A stretch of DNA of 64,000 nucleotides from Sphingorhabdus sp. EL138 (lineage in GTDB: Bacteria > Pseudomonadota > Alphaproteobacteria > Sphingomonadales > Sphingomonadaceae): the NCBI RefSeq assembly GCF_900258045.1, contig NZ_OGVD01000003.1, forward strand, positions 558,001 through 622,000, written 5' to 3'. Shown piece by piece: positions 53,201 to 62,142 of the stretch; the stretch's first letter is position 1, and every line of letters starts with the position of its first letter. Under the pieces are notes generated by a model. The model saw nothing but the letters and a program-made list of their open reading frames with translations, searched no databases and was not told the DNA's origin. A program made the position numbers and the translations under genes.

Positions 53201-53758
53201 CTACAATCTGGTTAAACCATCAATGGCGGCCCAGCCATGGGCGCCCAATGTTTCAAGCTGTTGAAACCGCACCGCATTCATCCCGCCAAGCAAGATCACC
53301 GGCTTTCTGCTGAGGTTGATTAGCCGCTGCAATTGCAAACGGTTTATCGGTTTTTGTCCGGGGTGCGACCGCGTTGCAAAAGCGGGCGATAGAAACATGA
53401 GGTCTGCTCCATGATGCTGCGCAATAGCTATTTCGCCGGGATTATGAACCGGTGCGCTGTGCAGCAGGCCGTTGGTCTGATGCCGTTTCCACTGCCGCCC
53501 GTGTACACCATCTGCGCCCCATTTGCGCGCCAGCGATGGCGATCCGGCGAGCAAGAGAATATGGTCATGGCGCCTCGCGCAAGCCCTGATTGCCTGGAAT
53601 CTTTCCTGCCGCTGATCGTTGTCCAAATGATGGTGACGGAAGATAATCCCGCTGCCCCGCGGCAAGGCCTTTATGGACTTTTCCAGACTTTCGTCATTGC
53701 GTGCATCTGTCATCAGCCAGATTTGCGGATAAAGATCGGAAAACCAGGACTGGTGCAT
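53201..53758 (-). CDS. thiamine-phosphate-synthase-like (ThiE/TenI) protein
   Basis: A 185-residue TIM-barrel-like protein related to ThiE/TenI, shorter than ordinary ThiE (about 210). Family traces are IWLMTDARND, GIIFRHHHLDND, WGADGVHGRQW, LMFLSPAFATRSHPGQKP and VILLGGMNAVRF. The usual GxHxGQxD and phosphate-binding residues are altered, so true thiamine phosphate synthase activity is doubtful; a TenI-like or salvage role is possible. It is divergent from yggS. Confidence 0.7.
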   Translation of the reverse strand: MHQSWFSDLYPQIWLMTDARNDESLEKSIKALPRGSGIIFRHHHLDNDQRQERFQAIRACARRHDHILLLAGSPSLARKWGADGVHGRQWKRHQTNGLLHSAPVHNPGEIAIAQHHGADLMFLSPAFATRSHPGQKPINRLQLQRLINLSRKPVILLGGMNAVRFQQLETLGAHGWAAIDGLTRL

Positions 53759-53825
53759 GCATCTTGCCTGCCATATAGGCAGCGAATAGCCAATCGGGAA
53801 TGTGATAAAAGCGGAACATTATACA

Positions 53826-54503
53826 ATGACGGATTCTGACGAAAAGCTTGCCACAGAGAATTTGGCTATGGTGCGAGAGCAAATGAGCAAGGCGGCGAAA
53901 ATCGCCCAGCGCAAGGTTGAAGATGTACGCTTGATTGCCATTTCCAAAACCCGCTCCGCTGATGAGATACGGCCGCTAATGGAAGCGGGACACAGGCTTT
54001 TCGGCGAGAATCGGGTGCAGGAAGCGGCCGGGAAATGGCCAGCACTGCGTGATGCGTTTGGCGACGTCAAAGTGCATCTGGTGGGACAGTTGCAATCCAA
54101 CAAGGCGGAAGACGCGGTCGAGCTTTTTGATGCGATCCATTCGCTTGACCGGCCGTCATTGGTCAAGGCGCTGGCGAAGGCGATGGACAAGCTGGATCGC
54201 CGCATCCCCTGTTTCGTTCAGGTGAATATCGGTGAGGAACCGCAAAAGGGTGGCTGCGAGATCAGCGATTTGCCGGATTTGCTGCAGTCAGCGCGCTCGG
54301 CCGGTATAGAAGTCCCTGGCCTGATGTGCGTGCCGCCATCCGGGGTGCACCCTGCGCCCTATTTTGCACTGCTCGCCAAACTGGCCAAAGAAAATGACCT
54401 TTCTGGCCTTAGCATGGGTATGTCCGGCGATTTTGAAAGCGCGATCAAGCTTGGTGCGACCCATGTGCGTGTCGGCACCGCACTTTTCGGCGCGCGAACC
54501 TAG
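53826..54503 (+). CDS. YggS-family PLP-binding homeostasis protein
   Basis: A 225-residue alanine-racemase-like single-domain PLP protein (PLPHP), which buffers pyridoxal phosphate. The PLP lysine lies in LIAISKTRSADEIR, GENRVQEAAGKW follows, HLVGQLQSNKAEDAVE is a signature, and LSMGMSGDFESAIKLGATHVRVGTALFG (in two parts) is the phosphate-binding end. A GTG at 53802 and an ATG at 53826 are both possible starts. It overlaps the antiporter stop by four bases on the opposite strand. Confidence 0.91.
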   Translation: MTDSDEKLATENLAMVREQMSKAAKIAQRKVEDVRLIAISKTRSADEIRPLMEAGHRLFGENRVQEAAGKWPALRDAFGDVKVHLVGQLQSNKAEDAVELFDAIHSLDRPSLVKALAKAMDKLDRRIPCFVQVNIGEEPQKGGCEISDLPDLLQSARSAGIEVPGLMCVPPSGVHPAPYFALLAKLAKENDLSGLSMGMSGDFESAIKLGATHVRVGTALFGART

Positions 54504-56356
54504 TTCTCGCCTTTTGAGGCTCCGTTTTTCTCGGCCCCTTTGGCTGCGCGACCGGCTTTGCGTTCTTCCGGGGTGTCTGGCGCGACAAAGCTGATCACAA
54601 TATCGCCCTCTTCGATAACTGGCCGGGCTTCGGTGGCGAAGAATAGCAAGCGGCGATCTTCCTTCAGCACGGCAAGGGGCTCTTCGCCCGATTCAAGATT
54701 CTTGCGATATTCTTCGGCCGAGAAGACCTCGGTAATATTTGTTTTACTGAACCGCCAGCCATCACGCTCACGGTCGAGCAGACTGTTAAAGTCCGCACCT
54801 GATTCAAATAAAATCCGCCCATGACCAACTTTGCTATTGGCTTTGGCGCGGCTATCATTGGACAAGCGGCTAATCTGGTCAAAGCCCATTTCGGGGCCGA
54901 GGTCGGCAGTGATCAGCTGGTTCTGGCTGTCATTATCGGTGGCAACGATCATATGCTGGAACTCCCCCAATTCGACATGGTCGTTATGGGCCTCATCAAG
55001 TATGTCACCCTGATGGGTCTTCAGGTCCTCATGTCTGGCCCGGCGCAGGGCAAACTGGCTAGTGTCTGCGATCAGAACGTCGATATCCAGGGATTTCAAG
55101 ATTTTACCCAAGGCGACGGACCATCTGGTGGCACCGACAATCAAGACACCTTCGCCCTTGCCTTCGTTAATGCCAAGACGGTCAGCGACCCAGCCAGCGG
55201 AAAAACCATGAGCAAAGATGGTGGCGATAACCACTGCAAAACTGAGCGGAACCAAGGCCTCTGCCCCGGGCAGGCCATAGTCGACCAGACGGATGGCAAA
55301 CAGACCGGTAATGGCAACCGCAACAATACCGCGCGGCGCGATCCATGCGATGAACAGCCGCTCTCGCCAGGGTAGCGAACTGAAGAGAAGTGCGATCAGC
55401 ACAGACAAGGGGCGGACGACGAACAACAGCAGGATAAGGAAAACGATAAATTGTGGCTGGAACTGTTGGACGGTCTCCCAGTCGAGGGTGGCTGACAGGA
55501 TGATAAAAACCCCCGAAATCAGCAAAACCGCCAGATCTTCCTTAAACCGGTGCAGCGCCTGGCTGGAATAAATCTGTCTGTTGGCCATAACCACACCCAT
55601 GACCGTGACAGTGATCAGGCCGGTTTCATGCATGATCAAATCAGCGAGCACAAAACCGCCAATCACGGTGATAAGCAAAAAGGGCGCCTTCAGATATTCC
55701 GGCACATGGCCGCGCGGGAATAGCCAGGTAATCGCATAGCCCAAAGCCGCGCCGATCAGGCCCGCCAGGAAACTCGCCGCCAGCACGTCCATGCTGATCG
55801 ACGCAATATTCGCATTGGGGCCTTCATAGGTAATATAGGCGTAAATCCCGACCGCGAGCAGGGCGCCGATCGGGTCGTTGACGATACCCTCCCACTTCAG
55901 CACGTTGCGCACCCGCGACGGTACGCGCAAGGTCCGCAGCATCGGGCCGATCACAGTCGGGCCGGTAACGATCATTATTCCGCCGAGCAGTGCAGAAATC
56001 TCCCAGGATAATCCGGCCCCATAATGGGCTGCTCCTGTGCCGAGTATCCAGGCAATCGGACCGGCAATGAAAATCATCATGAACACCGCGCCGCCTGCCT
56101 GGCGAAGTTCGCGGAAGTTGAGGCTCAAGCCGCCTTCAAACAGGATCACCGCAACGGCCAGCTTGATAATCGGTTCCTGTAGCGCGCCAAAGTCCCGTTC
56201 AGGGTCGATAATACCCAATATGGGGCCAGCAATAATGCCGACGATCAGCATCAGGGCAATGGCTGGTCGGCCGGTGCGCCAGGCGACCCATTGTGCGCCA
56301 ATGCCCAAAAGGCCGATCAACGCAATTTTCACCATCAGCGAATCAACAATAATCAT
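54500..56356 (-). CDS. CPA1-type cation/proton antiporter with RCK (TrkA) domain
   Basis: A 618-residue membrane protein. About twelve hydrophobic helices cover residues 1-400, with FEGGLSLNFRELR and GGIMIVTGPTVIGPMLR characteristic of NhaP/CPA1 exchangers. A cytoplasmic RCK/TrkA-N domain begins near 405 (GVLIVGATRWSVALGKILK), a TrkA-C-like part follows at about 540-595, and a basic tail closes the protein. It exchanges Na+ or K+ for H+ under nucleotide or ligand control. Ion choice cannot be read. Confidence 0.89.
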   Translation of the reverse strand: MIIVDSLMVKIALIGLLGIGAQWVAWRTGRPAIALMLIVGIIAGPILGIIDPERDFGALQEPIIKLAVAVILFEGGLSLNFRELRQAGGAVFMMIFIAGPIAWILGTGAAHYGAGLSWEISALLGGIMIVTGPTVIGPMLRTLRVPSRVRNVLKWEGIVNDPIGALLAVGIYAYITYEGPNANIASISMDVLAASFLAGLIGAALGYAITWLFPRGHVPEYLKAPFLLITVIGGFVLADLIMHETGLITVTVMGVVMANRQIYSSQALHRFKEDLAVLLISGVFIILSATLDWETVQQFQPQFIVFLILLLFVVRPLSVLIALLFSSLPWRERLFIAWIAPRGIVAVAITGLFAIRLVDYGLPGAEALVPLSFAVVIATIFAHGFSAGWVADRLGINEGKGEGVLIVGATRWSVALGKILKSLDIDVLIADTSQFALRRARHEDLKTHQGDILDEAHNDHVELGEFQHMIVATDNDSQNQLITADLGPEMGFDQISRLSNDSRAKANSKVGHGRILFESGADFNSLLDRERDGWRFSKTNITEVFSAEEYRKNLESGEEPLAVLKEDRRLLFFATEARPVIEEGDIVISFVAPDTPEERKAGRAAKGAEKNGASKGEN

Positions 56357-56383
56357 TTGTAATCTATGCCGTTTTTTTGACTG

Positions 56384-57643
56384 TTATGCAAAATGAACGA
56401 TTGTGTCTTCGATAGCGCGGTAAACCGCCGTGAGCTCCGCATCGGAAATACAATAAGGCGGCATTATATATACCGTGTTGCCAAGCGGGCGCAGCAGAAT
56501 GTTTCGCTCGGCGAAAAACTTAAGCAGATCCGGGCCGATGGCGGACATGTAATTGCCGCTGGCATCGTTGATTTCAAAAGCCAGTATCGTGCCGCATTGG
56601 CGTATGCCGGATACGTTCTGATGTTCGGCAATTTGCCCGGCAAAGGCCTGATGGCGACGGATGATATGTTCAATCCGCTGTTGCACCGGTTCGTCCCGCC
56701 AGATCTGTAAATTGGCATTGGCGGCGGCACATGCGATCGGGTTGGCGGTGAAGCTGCTGGAATGAAAAAATGTTTTGGCGCGGTCTTTGGAAAAATGCGC
56801 GTCATATACCGGCGCGCTCGCAGCCGTAATCGCAAGCGGGATCACACCCCCGGTCAGGCCTTTCGCCATGCACAGGATATCAGGCGTGATACCAGCTTGC
56901 TCGCAAGCAAAAACAGTTCCGGTACGCCCCCAACCTGTCATGACTTCATCCGCGATAAACAGAACATCATGCTCACGGCAGATACGTTGCATCTCGCGCA
57001 GCGTTTCCGGCGTATAGACTTTCATGCCACCCGCGCCGAGGATCAGCGGCTCCACGATCAGTGCCGCCGGCGGGTCGTCTTGGTCCGCGCAAAAAACCGC
57101 CAGCGCATCAAATGTGATCTGCTCCGCGCCTGATTCGGGAAAAGGAATGGAACCTACATCAAACAAAAGCGACGCATAGGCATCATTAAACACACCGCGC
57201 GCACCAATCGACATCGCGCCGATCGTGTCGCCGTGATAGCTATGATCCATGACCAAGATGCGATGACGCTGTTGGCCCTGATTATGCCAGAAGCCGAGCG
57301 CCATTTTCAGGGCAACCTCAACGGCTGTCGATCCGCTGTCGGAAAAGAAGATATGGTTGAGTGTGTCGGGCAGAAAATCAGACAGATTCTTCGCCAGTTC
57401 TTCGGCAGGCTCATGCGTCCAGCCCGCGAAAATAATCTGGTCCAGCTGCGCGCTCTGCTGCTGTATCGCGCTGACAATTTTGGGGTGGCAATGACCATGG
57501 GTCTGCACCCACCAGCTCGAAATCGCATCAACAATCTCGCGGCCGTCATTTGTGTAAAGCGTGGCGCCTTCTGCCCTTACAACTTCGGGAATGTCTTGCC
57601 CAAGGCCATGCTGGGTAAACGGATGCCAGATTTTTGAGGTCAT
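56384..57643 (-). CDS. bioA: adenosylmethionine-8-amino-7-oxononanoate transaminase BioA
   Basis: A 419-residue class III aminotransferase of biotin synthesis, converting KAPA to DAPA with S-adenosylmethionine. ISSWWVQTHGHCHP is the BioA-specific N-terminal motif, FADEVMTGWGRTG precedes the cofactor region (here FIADEVMTGWGRTG), and CMAKGLTGGVIPL carries the PLP lysine. Its start shares one base with the bioD stop. Confidence 0.95.
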   Translation of the reverse strand: MTSKIWHPFTQHGLGQDIPEVVRAEGATLYTNDGREIVDAISSWWVQTHGHCHPKIVSAIQQQSAQLDQIIFAGWTHEPAEELAKNLSDFLPDTLNHIFFSDSGSTAVEVALKMALGFWHNQGQQRHRILVMDHSYHGDTIGAMSIGARGVFNDAYASLLFDVGSIPFPESGAEQITFDALAVFCADQDDPPAALIVEPLILGAGGMKVYTPETLREMQRICREHDVLFIADEVMTGWGRTGTVFACEQAGITPDILCMAKGLTGGVIPLAITAASAPVYDAHFSKDRAKTFFHSSSFTANPIACAAANANLQIWRDEPVQQRIEHIIRRHQAFAGQIAEHQNVSGIRQCGTILAFEINDASGNYMSAIGPDLLKFFAERNILLRPLGNTVYIMPPYCISDAELTAVYRAIEDTIVHFA

Positions 57644-58269
57644 CAGCTGAAGTCCGACACATTGAAATGCTCATGAAACGCTGCCGAGAGGGTTCGGGCT
57701 GACAGATTATCGATAATCGGCAGGCGGCCCAGCTGCTTCATTTTACCGATGCGACATATGGTATCCTGACTGTCGGCAATTTCATCGCCGACAAAAGCGA
57801 TGCCCAATATGGGTACATGGCGGTTTCGCAGTGCTTCGATGGTCATCAGGCTATGATTGATCGTACCCAGCTTTGTTGATGCGACGATAATGGCGAGGCA
57901 TTTCCACTGCGCAAATAAATCAGCATAGAGCAGGTTATGATTGATCGGCACCAGGGCTCCACCGGCCCCTTCAATCACCAAGGGGCCATTGATTTGCGGG
58001 ATTGGCAGATCATCAGCGGATATCATGACGCCATCTTCTGCCGCTGCAAAATGCGGAGAAGCCGGCGTTTTCAGGCGAAACGTCTCGGGCAGGATATTGC
58101 CGGGAGCAATGCCGCCCAATCGTGCGACGGCTTCGCTATCCGTTTCATCTTCCAGACCCGCCTGCACCGGTTTCCAGTAATGGGCATCGAGCGCAGCGGT
58201 TAGCGCGGCGGCAAAGACGGTTTTTCCGATGTCGGTATCGGTACCGGTAACAACGAATTTCTGGCTCAA
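57643..58269 (-). CDS. bioD: dethiobiotin synthase BioD
   Basis: A 208-residue ATP-dependent carboxylase forming the ureido ring of dethiobiotin. The P-loop is VTGTDTDIGKTVFAAAL, KPVQAG follows near residue 34, and VIEGAGGALVPIN is the second conserved motif. It overlaps bioF by four bases and bioA by one, so bioF-bioD-bioA form one operon. Confidence 0.95.
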   Translation of the reverse strand: MSQKFVVTGTDTDIGKTVFAAALTAALDAHYWKPVQAGLEDETDSEAVARLGGIAPGNILPETFRLKTPASPHFAAAEDGVMISADDLPIPQINGPLVIEGAGGALVPINHNLLYADLFAQWKCLAIIVASTKLGTINHSLMTIEALRNRHVPILGIAFVGDEIADSQDTICRIGKMKQLGRLPIIDNLSARTLSAAFHEHFNVSDFS

Positions 58270-59408
58270 GCCGCATTCTCCATTTTTTGCGCTTCGGTCA
58301 AAGCGTCGGCCAGCGCCGTGATATCCTCCCGAGAGACGTTTAACGTCAAGGACAAGCGCAGACGCGCGGTTCCGGCCGGTACTGTGGGCGGCCTGATGGC
58401 GCGAACATCAAAGCCCTTTTGCTGCAAAGAGGCCGCTATCTGGACAGCAAGGTTGTCTTCGCCAATGATGACGGGGAAAATCTGGCTGCCTGCATGAGAG
58501 GACCGGCAAAGCGTACCCAGCCGATTTTCAGCGACCGCAATATGATCCCGCAGCTGTGTCTGCAACGCCGGGTTTTCGGCGACATATTCTATCGCCTTGT
58601 GCACCAGATGCGCGGTGAGCGGACTGGGCGCGGTTGAGAAGATAAAGGCCCGGGCGCGGTTGATAAAAAAGTTGCGTAGCACCACCGGCATGGTGATCAA
58701 TCCACCTTCGACTCCCAAGGCCTTGCCGCAGGTGCGCAAAACGATAACATTGTCTTGATTTTCCAGGGCGCCAGATAAACCAACGCCGCCTTTGCCGAAA
58801 ACACCGACCGCATGAGCTTCATCAATGATAAGGACGGCGTCATTGGCTCCGGCAATTTCGGCAAGTCCAGCCAGTGGCGCCCGATCCCCGTCCATGCTGT
58901 AGAGGCTTTCCACCGCTATCCAGATTGTGCCGGTGCCCCCGGCGCGCCGATAGGCGGCCGCCTTGCCGGTCAGGTCTGTCAGATCGCTATGGCGAAAGCT
59001 CTGTGTTTCTGCACGGCCCAGCTTCATACCGTCATGGCTGCTGGCATGGACCAGTTCATCATGTAGAACGAGATCGCCGGTTTGCGGCAATGTGGAGAAT
59101 AGAGCGAGATTAGCGGCATAGCCGGTGCTGAAGAACAGAGCGGCTTCGGCACCATAATGCTTTGCTGCAAATATCTCCAGTGCTTCATGTTGCGGATGAT
59201 TGCCGCCCAATAGGCGTGACCCGCCGGAACCATGCAAAATACCGTTGTCGAGCGCGGCACAGGCCGTCTCTTTGAGATAAGAACTGCGCGCTAAACCCAG
59301 ATAATCATTGGACGAAAAATCCTTGCCCACAGGTGTGACCAGTGCGCGTTTGCGACCTGCATTATCAAGGGCATCCAGTTGTTGGTGAAACGGTTCGAAT
59401 CGGGGCAT
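58266..59408 (-). CDS. bioF: 8-amino-7-oxononanoate synthase BioF
   Basis: A 380-residue alpha-oxoamine synthase joining pimeloyl-ACP/CoA and alanine. SNDYLGLARS is the N-terminal signature, HGSGGSRLLGGNHPQHEALE follows, IIDEAHAVGVFGKGGVG is the cofactor motif, and the PLP lysine is in TCGKALGVEGG. It is the first gene of bioFDA. No bioB lies nearby, so biotin synthase must be encoded elsewhere. No BioR-like palindrome was noticed upstream. Confidence 0.93.
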   Translation of the reverse strand: MPRFEPFHQQLDALDNAGRKRALVTPVGKDFSSNDYLGLARSSYLKETACAALDNGILHGSGGSRLLGGNHPQHEALEIFAAKHYGAEAALFFSTGYAANLALFSTLPQTGDLVLHDELVHASSHDGMKLGRAETQSFRHSDLTDLTGKAAAYRRAGGTGTIWIAVESLYSMDGDRAPLAGLAEIAGANDAVLIIDEAHAVGVFGKGGVGLSGALENQDNVIVLRTCGKALGVEGGLITMPVVLRNFFINRARAFIFSTAPSPLTAHLVHKAIEYVAENPALQTQLRDHIAVAENRLGTLCRSSHAGSQIFPVIIGEDNLAVQIAASLQQKGFDVRAIRPPTVPAGTARLRLSLTLNVSREDITALADALTEAQKMENAA

Positions 59409-59425
59409 CGCCGCGCTGTTAGCAG

Positions 59426-60166
59426 TCAGCTATTGGCTATGGCCAGTGGTAATGTGAGTTGGGTTTTTGGAGTAGTTTCCTGCTGCGACCGGGATGATGC
59501 AGACGCGAATCCGAGATCGAAGCACACAAGCTTTTCTTTAAGTGCGATGACCGCCTCCGCCGATCCTGCAACAGCTTCTTCAATCGCGCTATGGTTGGCT
59601 GCCAGTCCGCCGGTCAACGCACCAAAAGCTGGCATGATCAAATGCTTTTCGCCTTTGACAAAACAGCGCCGGGACACATGCCGTCCGCGCACGGGCACGC
59701 GCAATTTGGGATGAAAATGACCGGAAATTTCAGGCAGGTCAGTGCCCCGTGTCGCTTCGTGACGCAGAGCGAGACCATCGCCAATCCATTCGGTCATAAC
59801 TTCGCCGCCCCATAGGCCGCTTACATCGCGGTCATGATTGCCGCTGATCCACACCCAGCGCGTGTTTCGGGTTAGCGTTTCCAGCAAGCGTGCCGCTTCG
59901 CCCTCCAAGCGTGCCTCGCCGTCATCATCGTGATAATTGTCACCAAGACAAAAAACCGTCTCTGCAGCCGTTTTGGTGATCAGGCTAGCCAGCTCATCCA
60001 GCGTTGCACGGCTGTCATAAGGCGGCAGCATCTGTCCCTGGCGTGCATAGAAGCTGGCTTTTTCAAGATGCAGGTCGGCCACCAGCAATGCCTTGTGCAC
60101 CGGCCAGTACAAGGCCGCCGGGCCAGCCACATGGAACAGATGATTGGCGAACGAAAGGGGAACCAT
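59426..60166 (-). CDS. pdeM: PdeM-type metallophosphoesterase (ligase-associated DNA damage response)
   Basis: A 246-residue calcineurin-like phosphoesterase of the PdeM group. The metal motif LLVADLHLEKASF, FCLGDNYHDDDGEARLE, WISGNHDRDVSG and GHFHPKLRV give the usual D-x-H, GDN, GNHD and GHxH ligands. PdeM proteins are normally linked to an Lhr helicase, a ligase and an exonuclease in a DNA repair cluster; none of those is adjacent here. It is divergent from trhO. Confidence 0.85.
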   Translation of the reverse strand: MVPLSFANHLFHVAGPAALYWPVHKALLVADLHLEKASFYARQGQMLPPYDSRATLDELASLITKTAAETVFCLGDNYHDDDGEARLEGEAARLLETLTRNTRWVWISGNHDRDVSGLWGGEVMTEWIGDGLALRHEATRGTDLPEISGHFHPKLRVPVRGRHVSRRCFVKGEKHLIMPAFGALTGGLAANHSAIEEAVAGSAEAVIALKEKLVCFDLGFASASSRSQQETTPKTQLTLPLAIANS

Positions 60167-60247
60167 TTGTCTGCTATGCGACGATCAGAGTGCGCGCGCA
60201 AGCGGGAAGGGTTGGAATTTCACGGCGGGTCCGACTATATGCGCGCC

Positions 60248-61186
60248 ATGACGGAATCAAATTTTTCATACAAGGTGGCCGCACTCTATCATTTTACAGT
60301 GGTTGAGAATCCTGCGGCCCTGAAGCCGGAAATTCTTGCGGCCTGCGAAGCCAGGGGGCTGAAAGGCACAATCCTGCTTGCGCCAGAGGGGATTAACGGG
60401 ACCATTGCGGGTGAAGCAGACGGCATAGATGCGCTGATCGCTTTCTTGCGAAACCTGCCCCAATTTACCGGGCTGGAAGTCAAATATTCTGATGCTGAGG
60501 ACATGCCATTTCTGCGCATGAAAGTGCGGCTGAAAAAAGAGATAGTTACCATGGGTGTCGATGGCATTGATGCCGCACGGGCCAAGGGTGAATATGTCGA
60601 TCCGCTGGACTGGAATGCGATGATTGCCGATCCTGACACGGTCGTGATCGATACACGCAACGCCTATGAAGTGGCGATTGGCAGTTTCGAGGGTGCGATT
60701 AATCCGGATACAGAGACATTTCGCGATTTTCCGGGCTGGTTTGATGATTTTTCCAGGCAGTTGCAGGAAAAATCCGAAAAGCAGCCGAAAATTGCGATGT
60801 TCTGTACCGGCGGCATACGCTGCGAAAAAGCGACGGCATATGTGAAGGCCCAAGGTTTTGATGATGTCCATCATCTGAAGGGCGGTATCCTTAAATATCT
60901 CGAAAATGTGCCGGAAGAAAATAGCAGCTGGAATGGTGATTGTTTCCTGTTCGATCAGCGTGTGGCGGTTGGTCACGGGCTGAAAGAGAGCGACTATGAT
61001 CAATGCCATGCGTGCCGGATGCCGTTAAACACCGAAGAGCGCGCATCGCAAAAATATGTTCCGGGAGAGGCTTGTCCCCATTGCTATGACAGCCGCACGG
61101 ACGAGCAGCGCGAACGCTATCGCGAACGGCAGCGCCAGGTGGAAAGGGCGGCGCGGGAAGGCCGTCAGCATCTGGGAACAACATGA
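60248..61186 (+). CDS. trhO: tRNA uridine-34 hydroxylase TrhO (rhodanese domain)
   Basis: A 312-residue protein of the YceA/TrhO family, which makes 5-hydroxyuridine at position 34 of tRNA. The N-terminal acylphosphatase-like domain has GTILLAPEGINGTIAGE. The rhodanese domain has VIDTRNAYEVAIGSFEGA and the active cysteine in MFCTGGIRCEKA. A C-terminal zinc-ribbon-like part has CHACRMP and CPHC. The frame is open far upstream, but the ATG at 60248 fits the family start. It overlaps the glutathione transferase gene by four bases. Confidence 0.91.
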   Translation: MTESNFSYKVAALYHFTVVENPAALKPEILAACEARGLKGTILLAPEGINGTIAGEADGIDALIAFLRNLPQFTGLEVKYSDAEDMPFLRMKVRLKKEIVTMGVDGIDAARAKGEYVDPLDWNAMIADPDTVVIDTRNAYEVAIGSFEGAINPDTETFRDFPGWFDDFSRQLQEKSEKQPKIAMFCTGGIRCEKATAYVKAQGFDDVHHLKGGILKYLENVPEENSSWNGDCFLFDQRVAVGHGLKESDYDQCHACRMPLNTEERASQKYVPGEACPHCYDSRTDEQRERYRERQRQVERAAREGRQHLGTT

Positions 61187-61839
61187 GTCCCGCAGAGACC
61201 GGAAATAGCTTGCCGATCCTCTATAGTTTTCGGCGTTGTCCCTATGCCATGCGGGCGCGCATGGCGCTGCTGATCAGTGAGACACAGGTGCGCCTGCGAG
61301 AAGTGGTATTGCGCGACAAGCCGGAGGAAATGATTGCCGCTTCGCCCAAGGCGACAGTCCCGGTTCTGGTAAAGGATGATGGTACGGTCATTGATGAAAG
61401 CCTGGCAATCATGCACTGGGCATTAGAGCGGAATGATCCGGCAGACTGGCTGGATGATAGAGAGGCAGGCGCGGATTTGATCGCCGAAGCTGACAGCGAC
61501 TTCAAAGACAATCTCGACCGCTATAAATATCCGACGCGCTATGATGATGTTGACCCGATAGCGCATCGTTCCGCTGGCCTCGCATTTCTGGAGAAGCTGG
61601 AGGGACTACTGGCCTTAAAGGGGCAGTTGCTGGGAAACGAGCCTCGGCTGGCGGATTTTGCGATTTTTCCGTTCGTCCGCCAATTTGCCAATAATGATCG
61701 CAACTGGTTTGACGCTGAGCCGCTGCCAGCAATACAATCATGGCTCGCAGCGCATTTGGGCTCCGACTTGTTTGCCAGTACGATGAAAAAATATCCGCAG
61801 TGGCAAACAGGCGATACTGAGCCCGCATTTCCGGGATAA
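61183..61839 (+). CDS. glutathione S-transferase family protein
   Basis: A 218-residue GST. The thioredoxin-like N-terminal domain starts ILYSFRRCPYAMRARMAL with the CPYA active-site motif seen in omega and beta-like forms, and VPVLVKDDGTVIDESLAIM is the glutathione-binding stretch. The helical C-terminal domain follows (DFAIFPFVRQFA). It overlaps trhO by four bases and is probably co-translated. Substrate unknown. Confidence 0.88.
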   Translation: MSPAETGNSLPILYSFRRCPYAMRARMALLISETQVRLREVVLRDKPEEMIAASPKATVPVLVKDDGTVIDESLAIMHWALERNDPADWLDDREAGADLIAEADSDFKDNLDRYKYPTRYDDVDPIAHRSAGLAFLEKLEGLLALKGQLLGNEPRLADFAIFPFVRQFANNDRNWFDAEPLPAIQSWLAAHLGSDLFASTMKKYPQWQTGDTEPAFPG

Positions 61840-61894
61840 ACTTTTGCCTCCCTATTGCTGTTCAGTAAAGCCAAACCAGCCAAAGGATGCCGCA

Positions 61895-62140
61895 ATGAAA
61901 ATCGCCCTGATCATTATCGCCCCCGTTTTGTGCCTGTTATCCGCATGCAGTGAGGAAGCGGACGCTCCCGTGCTGGATGACGAGGTGCCGGTGGAGGCAG
62001 AAATGCCGCCACAGCCCGAAATCAACGAATCACTGACCGAAGAAGAGGCCGATGCCGCGCTTGAAGAGCTGCAAGCTGAGCAAAGGGCGCTGGAAGATAG
62101 TGCTGAGACAGAAAACAGCGCAGAGGATGGTGAAGAGTGA
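61895..62140 (+). CDS. small acidic lipoprotein
   Basis: An 81-residue lipoprotein: signal IIIAPVLCLLSAC with a lipobox cysteine near residue 17, then a strongly acidic, Glu/Ala-rich body containing ESLTEEEADAALEELQAEQ that may form a helix. A good AAAGGA site lies upstream of the ATG at 61895; the frame opens earlier at 61844. Its stop is 2 bases from the convergent protease stop. No function recognised. Confidence 0.7.
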   Translation: MKIALIIIAPVLCLLSACSEEADAPVLDDEVPVEAEMPPQPEINESLTEEEADAALEELQAEQRALEDSAETENSAEDGEE

Positions 62141-62142
62141 AA

